Below the pieces are notes generated by a model. The model had not been told where the DNA came from, searched no databases, and saw nothing but the letters and a program-made list of their open reading frames with translations. A DNA stretch of 64,000 nt from UBA3824 sp017541145 (lineage in GTDB: Bacteria; Bacteroidota; Bacteroidia; Bacteroidales; UBA3824): contig CAMVLO010000003.1 of assembly GCA_947168365.1 (NCBI GenBank), positions 48,109 through 112,108 on the forward strand, given 5' to 3'. Shown here piece after piece: positions 16,530-26,187 of the stretch; position 1 is the stretch's first letter; each line of letters opens with the position of its first letter. Both the position numbers and the translations under genes were made by a program.

Positions 16530-18205
16530 AGTTAGTATTGAGCATATTATTGTTTGTAGCATTTGCATCTAATTCTGTTGCACAATCCAAATCTTCGGGA
16601 AATTCTGAAGTGGATTTCAAGAATTATTTGTCTCAAGCTGACATTTATTTACTTAAAGGTCAGCCTGATAATGCTTTATCTGCATATCAGACTTGCCTTC
16701 AGTTGAATCCGAATTCTGCTGTTGTAAATTATCAGTTAGCAAGAATTTATTTCAACTTTCGTAATTTTGATTCTTCCTTGTCTTATGCTCAACTTGCTGC
16801 AAAACTTCAACCGGAGAACTATTGGTATAAAAATTTTCTCGCCAAGGTTTACGAAGCTGTTGGAAATTATTCTGAAGCTTTAAAAATTTACGAATCTTGT
16901 ATTTCTAAAAATCCGTCTTATGAAGATTATCTTCATTTGATTGAATTTTATACAAAATTTGAAAAATTTGATGATGCACTTAGAATGCTCAACAAAGTTG
17001 AAAAATCTTACGGCTTTAATTTTGACATCTCAATTCAGAAAATTGACATCTATAAACGGTTTAACAAATTTTCTGAAGCAGAAATTGAGTATAAAAAAAT
17101 AATTGCTTCAGATTCTTCTAATTTGTTCAACTTAGGGATGTTCGAGGAATTCTATTTATCAATTTCGCAAATGTCTAAAGCTCAGGCAATTCTTGCTCAA
17201 ATGAAAAAAATAGATGACACAAATCCTCTTACACAACTCGCTCAAGCTTCGATGTGTCGTGCGCTTGGTCAGAAAGATTGTTTTTATCAAAATCTCGTTG
17301 AGTCTTTCAAAGGAGATTTAATTACTTCGGAAGAGAAAGTTTCTATCATTTCGGATTTTGTCTTCAACTCTGCAATTTTCGATGCTGACAAAATTTATAA
17401 CTTGTATGAAGAAATTCTGAAAACTTCAGAAAATGATTTTTTGGTTCATTCCTCTTTTGCTGATTTTTTGATGACAATTGATTCTTACGATAAGGCGGCT
17501 GAACAATTAAGAATTTGTACTGAACTTGATAAATCTGATTTTTCACTTTGGAGAAAGTTATTCAAACTTTATACTTTGTGTGAGGATTATCAAAGTTTAA
17601 AAAAATCAGTTGATGAAGCTGAAGAATATTTTCCCGAACAAGTAGAAGTGATGTTGTATTCGGCAGTTGCTTCTATTTACTTAAATGATTTTTCTACTGC
17701 GGAAGAAAAACTTTTGATGTCGAAAGACTTTGGTATTGAAGTTACAAATTCTGTTAATTTGTATTATTTTTATACCGGCGTTTACTATTACATGAAAAAT
17801 AAGAAAGATCTCGCGTTTTCAAATTTTGAAAAGTATTATAATTTGAATCACGACGATTTGAATGTTATGTGTAAATATGCTTACTATCTGATTGACTCAA
17901 ACAAGAATTTGCAGCTTGCTCAGAATCTTGTAAAACAATGTCTTTCTTTTGATAGTTTCAACTTTTACTTTTATTACGTAAATGCTTTTTATTACTATAA
18001 AACTGATGATTTGAAATCTGCTGCATATTTTGCAGAGAAATCCAATACTTTAAATAAATCAAAAAAGTTTTATACTTTTGAACTTGCAGGAGATATTTAT
18101 TTCAAAAACAAAGATTTTCCGAACGCTCTTAAAAATTATAATTTGGCTTTGGAATATGGAGGTAATAAATCATCTCTTAATCTTAAAATCCAAAATTGTA
18201 ATTAA
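16526..18205 (+). CDS. Exported tetratricopeptide repeat protein
   Basis: A 559-aa protein with a signal peptide (MKLVLSILLFVAFASNSVAQ). It has many TPR units, such as ADIYLLKGQPDNALSAYQTCLQLNP, AKVYEAVGNYSEALKIYESCISKNP and AGDIYFKNKDFPNALKNYNLALEYG. There is no other domain. It is translationally coupled to dut (ATGA overlap) and lies 8 bp before a DUF4292 lipoprotein. In Bacteroidota this arrangement with an EnvC-like protein suggests a cell-envelope role, but that is inference. Confidence 0.85.
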   Translation: MKLVLSILLFVAFASNSVAQSKSSGNSEVDFKNYLSQADIYLLKGQPDNALSAYQTCLQLNPNSAVVNYQLARIYFNFRNFDSSLSYAQLAAKLQPENYWYKNFLAKVYEAVGNYSEALKIYESCISKNPSYEDYLHLIEFYTKFEKFDDALRMLNKVEKSYGFNFDISIQKIDIYKRFNKFSEAEIEYKKIIASDSSNLFNLGMFEEFYLSISQMSKAQAILAQMKKIDDTNPLTQLAQASMCRALGQKDCFYQNLVESFKGDLITSEEKVSIISDFVFNSAIFDADKIYNLYEEILKTSENDFLVHSSFADFLMTIDSYDKAAEQLRICTELDKSDFSLWRKLFKLYTLCEDYQSLKKSVDEAEEYFPEQVEVMLYSAVASIYLNDFSTAEEKLLMSKDFGIEVTNSVNLYYFYTGVYYYMKNKKDLAFSNFEKYYNLNHDDLNVMCKYAYYLIDSNKNLQLAQNLVKQCLSFDSFNFYFYYVNAFYYYKTDDLKSAAYFAEKSNTLNKSKKFYTFELAGDIYFKNKDFPNALKNYNLALEYGGNKSSLNLKIQNCN

Positions 18206-18213
18206 ATAAAATT

Positions 18214-19047
18214 ATGAAACTTAAAAATATATTATTTTTATTGATTGCTACATTGTTGTTAGTATCTTGTAACGGTAAGAAAAAGAAAAAAACTGATGAC
18301 AATAACACTAAAACTGAGGTTATTAAAAATAATAATTCAGGTAAAGCAAACGATGTATTGTTAAAAAAAGTATCGAAAATTTATAATGAACAAGATACTT
18401 TTTCTACGGTTGAAATAAAATTCAATCTTGATTTTGAATCGCCGGAGCGTTCTGTTTCTGGTTCTGGTACTATGCGTATTGCTAACGATAGTATTATTTG
18501 GCTTTATGTTCAGGCTTTCGGTTTTGAGGTTGCACGTGCAACATTTACCAAAGATACTGTAACTTCTGTTGTAAAAATGAAGAAACAATATATCAAGAAA
18601 GATTATTCTGTTTTGAAGAATTTTTTTCCTGCTGAATTTGATTTATCGATTTTACAAGCTATTTTCTTGAATCAGTTTTTCCTTTTCCCGGATAACAATA
18701 TCAACAGTTTAGGAAATTATTCTGTTGAAGAGAATGATGATAATTTTGTTATTGCATCAGGTCTTGAAGATATCGCTAAATACCATTTAGACAATCAGTT
18801 AACAATTTCTAAATTAACAAACAAGGTTAGTCAATACATTTTTGTAGAAAAACGTAATAATTTGGGTTTGAAGATTTCTTATAATGATTTAACTGATTTT
18901 GGTCTTCATTCTTTACCGAAACAAGTTGTTTTTGAAGGTATTGGCAAAGATATGAAGCTGACATTTACTTACAACAAAGTTGTTTTTGGTAAAAAGTTGA
19001 GTTTCCCGATTTCAATACCTGATTCTTACACAGAAATTAAGTTTTAA
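18214..19047 (+). CDS. DUF4292 lipoprotein
   Basis: A 277-aa lipoprotein. The signal ends in the lipobox LLLVSC, with Cys20 as the lipidated residue, and a K/N-rich linker follows. The body alternates strands (STVEIKFNLDFESPERSVSGSGTMRIANDSIIWLYVQAFGFEVARATFTKDTV), as in DUF4292, a Bacteroidota family with a LolA/LppX-like half-barrel look. It may bind a lipid or outer-membrane component; the function is not established. It follows the TPR gene by 8 bp and abuts the next gene without any gap. Confidence 0.82.
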   Translation: MKLKNILFLLIATLLLVSCNGKKKKKTDDNNTKTEVIKNNNSGKANDVLLKKVSKIYNEQDTFSTVEIKFNLDFESPERSVSGSGTMRIANDSIIWLYVQAFGFEVARATFTKDTVTSVVKMKKQYIKKDYSVLKNFFPAEFDLSILQAIFLNQFFLFPDNNINSLGNYSVEENDDNFVIASGLEDIAKYHLDNQLTISKLTNKVSQYIFVEKRNNLGLKISYNDLTDFGLHSLPKQVVFEGIGKDMKLTFTYNKVVFGKKLSFPISIPDSYTEIKF

Positions 19048-20154
19048 ATGAAATTTTTTAAGAAAATATTATTTGCTTTTATAGCTTTTTTGATTTCTGA
19101 TTCTTGTTTTGCGCAGATTGGAATTCAAGAGCAGTCGTCGTATTTGGATTCTGTTTTGTCTCAATTGAATAGCATCGAAGATTCCGAATTGAGATTGTTG
19201 GTAATCAATCAGCAGTTAAATTTGAAATCTGCTTTGATTGAGCAGCATAAAAAGAAGATGGAGCAATTAGAAAAAGATTTTGATAATACTCAAAAATATC
19301 ATGCCCGTTTGGCTTCTCAATTGGATTCTGAGAAATCTATTTATGCAAGTTTGGTTGTTAAAGCTTCACGTATTCATTCGTTGATGCTTCAGAATTTTGA
19401 CGTTTTTTCTTTCGATAATTTGTACAAAAGTTATCGACAGTTCCTTTATATCAAATGGTTGACAGATTATCGTTTAAAAAAGATTAAACGTATCAAATCT
19501 TTGAAGACAGAAATAGCAAATGTTTTGGTAGAAAAAGATAAAATTGCAGCTAAACAAGACATTGTTGCAAAGCAATTGGGTGTTGAGCAATCTTTTATCC
19601 AACGCTATACAAAATCGCGTGCATCTGTGATTGAATCTTTGAAAAATGAAGGTTCTAAAGCAACGGTTGAGAATCAGACTTTGGATTCTGCAAAAATCAA
19701 GCAAATAGCCGGAACTAAAGAATCTAATGACGAAGCTTCAATATTGTTCCAAATTCAGAAAGGTTATTTGAAATGGCCGGTAAAAAAAGGTGTAATTATC
19801 CGTTATTTTGGCGAATCTCCCGATCCTGTTCACGATAAAGTTACAATTATGAATGAGGGTTTGGACTTTTTGGTTTCATCTCAATCGAAAGTTCAATGTG
19901 TTTACAATGGAGTTGTAGCTAAAATCTTTAATTTGCCTCATAATCAATATTCGGTTATTGTTCGACATGGCAACTATTTTACTGTTTATTCCGGAATGGA
20001 ACATATTTTAGTTTCTGTTGGCGACAAGATCAATAAAGACGATGTTTTGGGCGATTTTGATACTGAAAATAAAAATTCCGTTCTTAAATTTCAGATTTGG
20101 AACGGTGCGCAAGTTATTAATCCTTATGATTGGTTGATTAAATATCCTAAATAA
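19048..20154 (+). CDS. EnvC-like coiled-coil protein with degenerate LytM (M23) domain
   Basis: A 368-aa protein with a signal peptide (to about FAQ, residue 26), a long coiled coil (residues about 35-210) and a C-terminal M23/LytM fold. The usual zinc site H-x3-D is NEGLD here, so the first His is Asn. The usual H-x-H near the end is replaced by YSG. With two ligands missing it should not cut peptidoglycan itself. That is the pattern of EnvC/NlpD-type activators, which switch on amidases at the division site. The start abuts the previous stop and the stop overlaps the next ATG by 1 bp, so it belongs to the dut-mnmG operon. Confidence 0.85.
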   Translation: MKFFKKILFAFIAFLISDSCFAQIGIQEQSSYLDSVLSQLNSIEDSELRLLVINQQLNLKSALIEQHKKKMEQLEKDFDNTQKYHARLASQLDSEKSIYASLVVKASRIHSLMLQNFDVFSFDNLYKSYRQFLYIKWLTDYRLKKIKRIKSLKTEIANVLVEKDKIAAKQDIVAKQLGVEQSFIQRYTKSRASVIESLKNEGSKATVENQTLDSAKIKQIAGTKESNDEASILFQIQKGYLKWPVKKGVIIRYFGESPDPVHDKVTIMNEGLDFLVSSQSKVQCVYNGVVAKIFNLPHNQYSVIVRHGNYFTVYSGMEHILVSVGDKINKDDVLGDFDTENKNSVLKFQIWNGAQVINPYDWLIKYPK

Positions 20155-23100
20155 TGCAGTCAAATTTTTCGATTATAGAAAGTAAATTAGACGATTTTAT
20201 TCGTAAATTCTATTCCAACCGAATAGTTATCGGGCTTATATTGTTTGTTTTGATAAGTTCATTATCGCTTTTTACACTTTTTATGATTGAAGGTGTGGCT
20301 TATTTGCAGCCATCCGTTAAAACTGTATTGTTCTTTTTTGCGATATTTTTGTTTTCTACTGTTTTTATTTTCTTGATTTTGATTCCTGTTCTCAAGATTT
20401 TTAAGGTGATTCCTTACATTTCTTACGAAGAGGCTTCTACTATTATTTCAAATCATTTTTCCGATTCTGACGATGTTTTGATTAGTATTTTGCAGTTAAA
20501 CAATCAAAATTCTGTTAATACTGATTTGTTGATTGCGTCTATTAATCAAAAAATTGATTTGATTTCGCCGTTGAATTTTACAAATGCTATTAATCTGAAA
20601 AAGACTGCAAAATTGCTTTCATATTCGGTAGGTATTTTGTTAATTTTAATTTTGTTAAGTTTTGTCTTTTCAAGTAATTTCAAACAAGGTGCTTCACGTT
20701 TTATGGATTATTCAACGTATTACGAACCGGCAAATCCTTATTCGTTGGATTTATTGAACGATACTTTGTATTGTGCGCAAGGCGAAAATTTTACTGTAAA
20801 AGTTAAATTAGAAGGACCTACTCAAATCAAGGATTTGTTTATTACAAATTCTGATTTTAATGTCAGAATGAATGAGGATTCTACTAATTATTTTTCTTAT
20901 TCATTTGAAAATGTTACTTCAGAATTAAAATTTAAATTCAATTATTTGAACTTTTCTACCGACGAATTTAAGGTTTCTGTCTTTACAAAACCTCAAGTTT
21001 TAGGTTATTCTGTTCAAATTATTCCGCCTTCTTACACAAAATTATCAAGTCAGGAGTTTGAAAATACCGGAGATTTGGTTGTACCTTTCGGATCTAAGAT
21101 TATTTGGAATTTTGAAGTTCTAAATGCAAAAGATTTTGTGTTTTATACCGACACTTTGTCTGAAAAAACTGCTTTAAATTCTTCAAAAATCAAGCACGAA
21201 AAAACAGCATTAAAAAGTTTCGATTATCATTTTTCTGTTAATGGTGAAAATGATTATAATCAACAATCTAATTTGTTTCACGTGAATCTAATTCCGGATT
21301 ATTTTCCGAGTATTTTTGTTGTATCTTCAGTTGATTCTACGGCTTCAAATTCTATGTATTTTTCCGGTAGAATTTCTGATGATTATGGATTCCATTCTTT
21401 GAGATTTGTTTATTTCGATCCTTCAAAACCAAATGATTTACATTATAAGGATATTCAAATTGAACCTGTTTCGGCTCAAGATTTTTATTATTATTTTGAC
21501 TTTTCTTCGCTTTCGAAAGAAGTTTCTTACTATTTTGAAGTTAGAGATAATGATGCAGTTTCCGGTTTTAAATCTGCTAAATCTACTTTGTCGGTTTATA
21601 CTTCAATCTCTGATAAGGAAAAGCAGGAGAGGGTTGATAATTTGCAATCCTCAATTTATGAAAAAGTAAATTCTGCTCAAAGTTTGTTGCGTGAATTGAA
21701 TAATGATTTGCAAGATTTTCAGAAGTCTGTTTCTTCCAATAAAGAGCTTTCGGATTGGGAAAAACAGTTAAAACTCGATAATTTGTTGAATAAACAAAGT
21801 AAATTGCAATCTCTTTTGAATGAAATTTCACAAGATAATCAGTATAAAGATGCTTTTGATAAGCAATTGTCAAATGAACAAAATACTGAATTGTTGAAGC
21901 AGCAACAGCAATTGCAAGAGCTTTGGAATCAACTTTTTACTGATGATATTAAAGAGTTGATGGATAAGATTTCGGAATTGGCTAATTCAATTAATGAAAA
22001 AGATTTTCGTGACAATGTTCAAAATCTGAAGTTCGATTACAATCAAATTTCTGAACAGTTGGATCGAAATAATACTCTTATGAAGATGTTTAATGTTGAA
22101 AACAAACTTCATAACATTTCTGATGATCTCAAAGAGATGTCGGAAGAAATGAAAGACTTGTCAGATAAATTGTTTGATTCTAAATCCAATGAGGAAGAAA
22201 AGAACTCTCTTAAAGAGAAATTAGACGATTTAATTGAAGAATTTAATCAAAAATATGATGATTTTAAGAATCTTGAAAAACAAAATGAAGAATTAGGTGA
22301 CAATAAGCTTGAAATTCCCAATCTTGAAGATAAATTTGAAGAAGTTTTGAATCATTTGAACGACGAAAAGAAGGATTTGGAATCTTCTGATTTGAAAAAT
22401 AAACAGGAGAAACAGGATTTGAAACAGCAAATGGATGATACTTCTAAGGAAATGGAGGAATTATCTGATGAAATTAACGGCACTCAGAAACAAAATCAAC
22501 AGCAAAAGAATCAAGAAAATCTTAATGATGTTCGTCAGATTTTGGATAATTTGTTGACTGTTTCTTTCAATCAGGAGAAACTAATTAAGCAAATGAATCA
22601 AAATAAATCGTTTAATTTGTACGTTGCCGGCATTATTCAGAAGCAAACTGCGTTGACCAAAGATTTTGCTTTGGTTCAAGATTCGATATATGCTTTAGCA
22701 AAACGGGAACCTTCTTTGGGACATTCCGTTTATGATAAGATAGAAGAAATTAATTCGTATTTCGTGAAAATCAACACCGCTTTGGACAATAATAATCGTT
22801 CGTCGGCTGCTAATTTTCAACAAATGGCTTTAACTGATATTAATGATTTGATGTTGTTGTTTAATGAAATTGAAGACCAAATGCAAAATCAACAGCAGAG
22901 TTCTCAATCTTCTGATCAGCAAAATACTTCGTCTAATTCTACTAAAAACAAGAAACAGATGAAGGAGCGACAGCAAAATCTTCAGAATATGAAATCTCAG
23001 CAGCAGTCATTAAAGGAACAGTTGAACCAGATGTATCAACAGCTTTTGAAAGGTAATAATCCGACAAATCAACAATTGGCGCAATCCTTGAAGATGGCTG

Positions 23101-23477
23101 AAATGATGCAGCAGCAATTGCAAGAGATGCAAAATCAGCAGGGTAATTCCACGAAAGAGCAGCAATTGTTGAATCAAATGAAGCAGTTGATGGAAGATTC
23201 TAAGCGTGATATTATTAATCGTAATATCAATAAGTCGTTAATTGATAAACAAAATACGATGTTTAATAAGCTTTTGGACTTTGAAAATGCTGAAAAAAAT
23301 CAAGAGTCTGAAGAGAAACGCGAAAGTAAACAATCTCTTGATTTTCAAAATAACGATAAATCTGATTTAAAATTTAAGTTTAAGAATTTAGGTACGCAAG
23401 AATTTTTAAATTCTCCTTCTTTGAATTTGAATCTTTTTTATCAAAATATATACAACGAGTACTTACAAAATATCTAA
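20154..23477 (+). CDS. DUF4175-type membrane protein with long coiled coils
   Basis: A 1,107-aa protein. Three membrane helices lie in the first 180 residues (VIGLILFVLISSLSLFTLFM, VLFFFAIFLFSTVFIFLILI, SYSVGILLILILLSFVF). A beta-rich outer part follows (about 185-500), then a very long Q/N/K/E-rich coiled coil (about 510-1060) with LQQQLQEMQNQQ-type heptads. This is the plan of the Bacteroidota DUF4175 proteins; the function is unknown. An envelope scaffold partnered with the neighbouring EnvC-like protein is a reasonable guess. It holds a parS-like sequence at 21274-21289. Confidence 0.82.
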   Translation: MQSNFSIIESKLDDFIRKFYSNRIVIGLILFVLISSLSLFTLFMIEGVAYLQPSVKTVLFFFAIFLFSTVFIFLILIPVLKIFKVIPYISYEEASTIISNHFSDSDDVLISILQLNNQNSVNTDLLIASINQKIDLISPLNFTNAINLKKTAKLLSYSVGILLILILLSFVFSSNFKQGASRFMDYSTYYEPANPYSLDLLNDTLYCAQGENFTVKVKLEGPTQIKDLFITNSDFNVRMNEDSTNYFSYSFENVTSELKFKFNYLNFSTDEFKVSVFTKPQVLGYSVQIIPPSYTKLSSQEFENTGDLVVPFGSKIIWNFEVLNAKDFVFYTDTLSEKTALNSSKIKHEKTALKSFDYHFSVNGENDYNQQSNLFHVNLIPDYFPSIFVVSSVDSTASNSMYFSGRISDDYGFHSLRFVYFDPSKPNDLHYKDIQIEPVSAQDFYYYFDFSSLSKEVSYYFEVRDNDAVSGFKSAKSTLSVYTSISDKEKQERVDNLQSSIYEKVNSAQSLLRELNNDLQDFQKSVSSNKELSDWEKQLKLDNLLNKQSKLQSLLNEISQDNQYKDAFDKQLSNEQNTELLKQQQQLQELWNQLFTDDIKELMDKISELANSINEKDFRDNVQNLKFDYNQISEQLDRNNTLMKMFNVENKLHNISDDLKEMSEEMKDLSDKLFDSKSNEEEKNSLKEKLDDLIEEFNQKYDDFKNLEKQNEELGDNKLEIPNLEDKFEEVLNHLNDEKKDLESSDLKNKQEKQDLKQQMDDTSKEMEELSDEINGTQKQNQQQKNQENLNDVRQILDNLLTVSFNQEKLIKQMNQNKSFNLYVAGIIQKQTALTKDFALVQDSIYALAKREPSLGHSVYDKIEEINSYFVKINTALDNNNRSSAANFQQMALTDINDLMLLFNEIEDQMQNQQQSSQSSDQQNTSSNSTKNKKQMKERQQNLQNMKSQQQSLKEQLNQMYQQLLKGNNPTNQQLAQSLKMAEMMQQQLQEMQNQQGNSTKEQQLLNQMKQLMEDSKRDIINRNINKSLIDKQNTMFNKLLDFENAEKNQESEEKRESKQSLDFQNNDKSDLKFKFKNLGTQEFLNSPSLNLNLFYQNIYNEYLQNI
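21274..21289. promoter_or_regulatory. parS-like site A
   Basis: TGTTTCACGTGAATCT matches the parS consensus TGTTTCACGTGAAACA at 14 of 16 positions, with the central TTTCACGTGAA intact. It lies inside the DUF4175 gene. Confidence 0.55.
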
Positions 23478-23483
23478 TAAATA

Positions 23484-23900
23484 ATGTTTCACATGAAAAA
23501 TTCTATTTCTTTTCAATCCAGTCTCAACAATATTTCTTTTGTAGAAAATTTTGTTGATTCGCTTAGTACGGTTTATAATATTTCGGAAGAGTTGTATGGA
23601 AATATTTTGATTTCTACTATTGAAGCTGTGAATAATGCTATAATTCACGGTAACAAGCAAGATCCTTCTAAAATAGTTTTTGTCAGTTCGAAAATAGATA
23701 ACGATGAGCTGACGATTTCCGTAAAAGATGAAGGTTTAGGTTTTGATTATTCAGTTCTTCCTGATCCTACTTTACCTGAAAATATTGAAAAAATTTCGGG
23801 TAGGGGAGTGTTTTTAATTAAGAATTTGTCGGATAGAATTGAGTTTTCTGAAGGTGGTTCTAAAATAGAAATTGTTTTTAAATTAAGTCAGAATGATTGA
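23484..23900 (+). CDS. HATPase-fold regulatory protein (anti-sigma/RsbW-like)
   Basis: A 138-aa single-domain GHKL ATPase. The N box is EAVNNAIIHGNK (about residues 48-59), the G1 box is VKDEGLGFDYS and the G2-like segment is GRGVFLIKNLSDRIEF. This is the RsbW/SpoIIAB-type fold, which usually phosphorylates or binds a partner switch protein. No STAS anti-sigma antagonist or sigma factor is beside it; its place between DUF4175 and ybeY is a conserved-looking Bacteroidota arrangement. The start may be the ATG at 23484 or the ATG at 23493. It overlaps ybeY by 8 bp. Confidence 0.85.
   Translation: MFHMKNSISFQSSLNNISFVENFVDSLSTVYNISEELYGNILISTIEAVNNAIIHGNKQDPSKIVFVSSKIDNDELTISVKDEGLGFDYSVLPDPTLPENIEKISGRGVFLIKNLSDRIEFSEGGSKIEIVFKLSQND
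23485..23500. promoter_or_regulatory. parS-like site B
   Basis: TGTTTCACATGAAAAA matches parS at 14 of 16. It overlaps the start codon of the HATPase gene, whose second ATG (codon 4) lies within the site. Confidence 0.5.
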
Positions 23901-24321
23901 TTTTAATTTTGAAGATGTGAATTTTCAACTTCCGGAGCAACAAACTTTGGTTGATTGGATATCTTTTGCTGTAAAAAACGAAGGGTATGAATTGAAAAAT
24001 ATTACATACGTATTCTGTTCTGATGAGTATTTGTGGAATATGAATAAACAATTTTTGCAGCATGATTATTATACGGATATTATAACTTTTGATTATGTAA
24101 AAGGAAAAGTTGTGTCCGGTGATTTGTTTATTAGTTACGATAGAATTGTTGATAATGCAAATAAATTTGATGTTTCGCGTGAAACGGAATTGTTGCGCGT
24201 AATGATTCATGGTGTTTTGCATTTGATTGGTTATGATGATGTGACTGATGAATTGGAAGCTGAGATTCATAAGATGGAAGATTATTATTTAGATATTTAC
24301 AATAAAGAGTTTAGAAGATGA
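23893..24321 (+). CDS. ybeY: Endoribonuclease YbeY
   Basis: Single-strand-specific metallo-RNase required for 16S rRNA 3'-end maturation and ribosome quality control. The 142-aa length is normal. The zinc motif H-x3-H-x5-H reads HGVLHLIGYDD: H106 and H110 are present, and the third ligand position (116) is Asp. I recall His-to-Asp at this place in other Bacteroidota YbeY proteins. It overlaps the HATPase gene by 8 bp and mnmG by 4 bp. It contains a parS-like sequence (24171-24186). Confidence 0.93.
   Translation: MIDFNFEDVNFQLPEQQTLVDWISFAVKNEGYELKNITYVFCSDEYLWNMNKQFLQHDYYTDIITFDYVKGKVVSGDLFISYDRIVDNANKFDVSRETELLRVMIHGVLHLIGYDDVTDELEAEIHKMEDYYLDIYNKEFRR
24171..24186. promoter_or_regulatory. 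parS-like site C
   Basis: TGTTTCGCGTGAAACG matches parS at 14 of 16; the two halves pair over nearly all of their length. It lies inside ybeY. Confidence 0.55.
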
Positions 24322-26171
24322 TTGAAGAGTATGATGTGATTGTGGTAGGAGCGGGACATGCCGGATGTGAGGCTGCTCATGCTTCTGCTAAACTTGGTGT
24401 GAAAACTTTGTTGATTACAATGGATATGGCTAAGTTTGGTCAGATGTCTTGTAATCCTGCTATAGGCGGTATCGCGAAGGGACAAATTGTAAGAGAAATT
24501 GATGCTTTGGGCGGCTTAACCGGTATTGTTACGGATATGAGTTCTATTCAATTTCGTATGCTTAACCGCTCGAAAGGTCCAGCGATGTGGTCGCCGCGCT
24601 CTCAATGTGATCGTGTGAAATTCACCGAAAATTGGAGAAGTCTTCTTGAAAAAGTTCCGAATTTATATTTTTGGCAAGATACTGTAAAATCTATTACGGT
24701 TGAAAATGATAAAGTTGTTGGAATTGAAACTGTTTTTGGCGTACAATTTAAGTGCTCAAAAGTTGTAATTACGGCCGGAACTTTCTTGAACGGATTGATG
24801 CATGTTGGAACAAATCAATATGTCGGCGGTAGGATAGGGGAGATTCCTGCGAAGGGTTTGACTGAAGTTCTTGTTCAAAAAGGTATTTCTACTGCAAGAA
24901 TGAAGACCGGAACGCCTGCCAGAATTGACGGTAGAACCATTGATTTTGCTGCGATGACTCCTCAAGCCGGTGATGAAAATCCGGATTCTTTCTCTTATAT
25001 GGCTCATAAAATTCAGAAATTGCCGCAGAGAGAATGTTACATTTCTTATACAAATCCTGCTGTTCATGATGAGTTGAGAAAGGGTTTTGATCGTTCTCCG
25101 CTTTTTAATGGTACGATAAAATCTACTGGTCCGAGATATTGTCCTTCTGTGGAAACTAAGATTGTTACTTTTGCAGATAAGCAATCTCATCCTGTTTTCC
25201 TTGAACCGGAAGGAGTGGATACTTGTGAATATTATTTAAACGGATTCTCGTCGTCTTTACCTTTTGAAGTTCAATATGCGGCAATTCGTTTGATTCCGGG
25301 TTTGGAACATGCTAAAATTTTCCGTCCGGGATATGCTATTGAATACGATTATTTCGATCCTACACAGTTGAATCATACACTTGAATCCAAATTAGTACAT
25401 GGCGTTTATTTCGCCGGACAGGTGAATGGTACTACCGGATATGAGGAAGCAGCGTGTCAAGGCTTGATGGCTGGTATTAATGCAGCGTTGAGTTTCTTGA
25501 AAAAAGAGCCGTTTGTTTTGTCTCGAAAGGATGCTTATATCGGTGTTTTGATTGATGATTTGGTTACGAAAGGTGTTGACGAACCGTATAGGATGTTTAC
25601 TTCTCGTTCAGAATATCGTATTTTGTTGCGTCAAGATAATGCTGATGAACGTTTAACTGAGCGTGCTTTTAAGCTCGGTTTGGTGGATCAAGAGCGTTAT
25701 GATTATTTTATTAACAAGAAGCATAATGTAGAACGGTTGTTGGATTACTGTAAAAATACATCTGTTTCATGTGAAAAAATTAATCCGTATATTGAAAGTA
25801 AGGGTGGTACTCCGCTTGTTCAAGGCAATAAATTGTCTGCGATTATTCTTCGTACAGAAGTTGTGATGGAAGAATTAAAGGAGTTGTTTCCGTTTTTCAA
25901 GCGATTCAATCATTACGAAATTGAATCAGCAGAAATCAAAATTAAGTACCAAGGTTATATCGATAGGGAAGAGGCTACGGCGGAAAAACTTTCAAGATTG
26001 GATTATGTGAAGATTCCTGAACAGATGGATTTCAATTCGATTTTGTCGTTGTCTACAGAAGCGCGTCAGAAATTATCGAAGATCAGACCTGCAAATATTG
26101 GTCAGGCATCGCGTATTCCGGGGGTTAGTCCGTCTGATATTAATACTCTTTTGATTCATCTTGGACGTTGA
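24318..26171 (+). CDS. mnmG: tRNA uridine 5-carboxymethylaminomethyl modification enzyme, FAD subunit
   Basis: MnmG (GidA) works with MnmE to install the cmnm5 group on U34 of certain tRNAs, using FAD, NADH and methylene-tetrahydrofolate. The 617 aa are full length. The Rossmann motif is VIVVGAGHAGCEAAHASAKLG. CNPAIGGIAKGQIVREIDALGG is the first family signature, with its Cys, and GPRYCPSVETKI is the second. The C-terminal MnmE/tRNA-binding helical domain ends RIPGVSPSDINTLLIHLG. It is the last gene of the dut operon and overlaps ybeY by ATGA. mnmE is not in the window. Confidence 0.98.
   Translation: MIEEYDVIVVGAGHAGCEAAHASAKLGVKTLLITMDMAKFGQMSCNPAIGGIAKGQIVREIDALGGLTGIVTDMSSIQFRMLNRSKGPAMWSPRSQCDRVKFTENWRSLLEKVPNLYFWQDTVKSITVENDKVVGIETVFGVQFKCSKVVITAGTFLNGLMHVGTNQYVGGRIGEIPAKGLTEVLVQKGISTARMKTGTPARIDGRTIDFAAMTPQAGDENPDSFSYMAHKIQKLPQRECYISYTNPAVHDELRKGFDRSPLFNGTIKSTGPRYCPSVETKIVTFADKQSHPVFLEPEGVDTCEYYLNGFSSSLPFEVQYAAIRLIPGLEHAKIFRPGYAIEYDYFDPTQLNHTLESKLVHGVYFAGQVNGTTGYEEAACQGLMAGINAALSFLKKEPFVLSRKDAYIGVLIDDLVTKGVDEPYRMFTSRSEYRILLRQDNADERLTERAFKLGLVDQERYDYFINKKHNVERLLDYCKNTSVSCEKINPYIESKGGTPLVQGNKLSAIILRTEVVMEELKELFPFFKRFNHYEIESAEIKIKYQGYIDREEATAEKLSRLDYVKIPEQMDFNSILSLSTEARQKLSKIRPANIGQASRIPGVSPSDINTLLIHLGR
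25763..25778. promoter_or_regulatory. parS-like site D
   Basis: TGTTTCATGTGAAAAA matches parS at 14 of 16. It lies inside mnmG. Confidence 0.45.
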
Positions 26172-26187
26172 TGTTTCTTGTGAAACT
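26172..26187. promoter_or_regulatory. parS-like site E
   Basis: TGTTTCTTGTGAAACT matches parS at 13 of 16, immediately after the mnmG stop codon. Confidence 0.4.
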
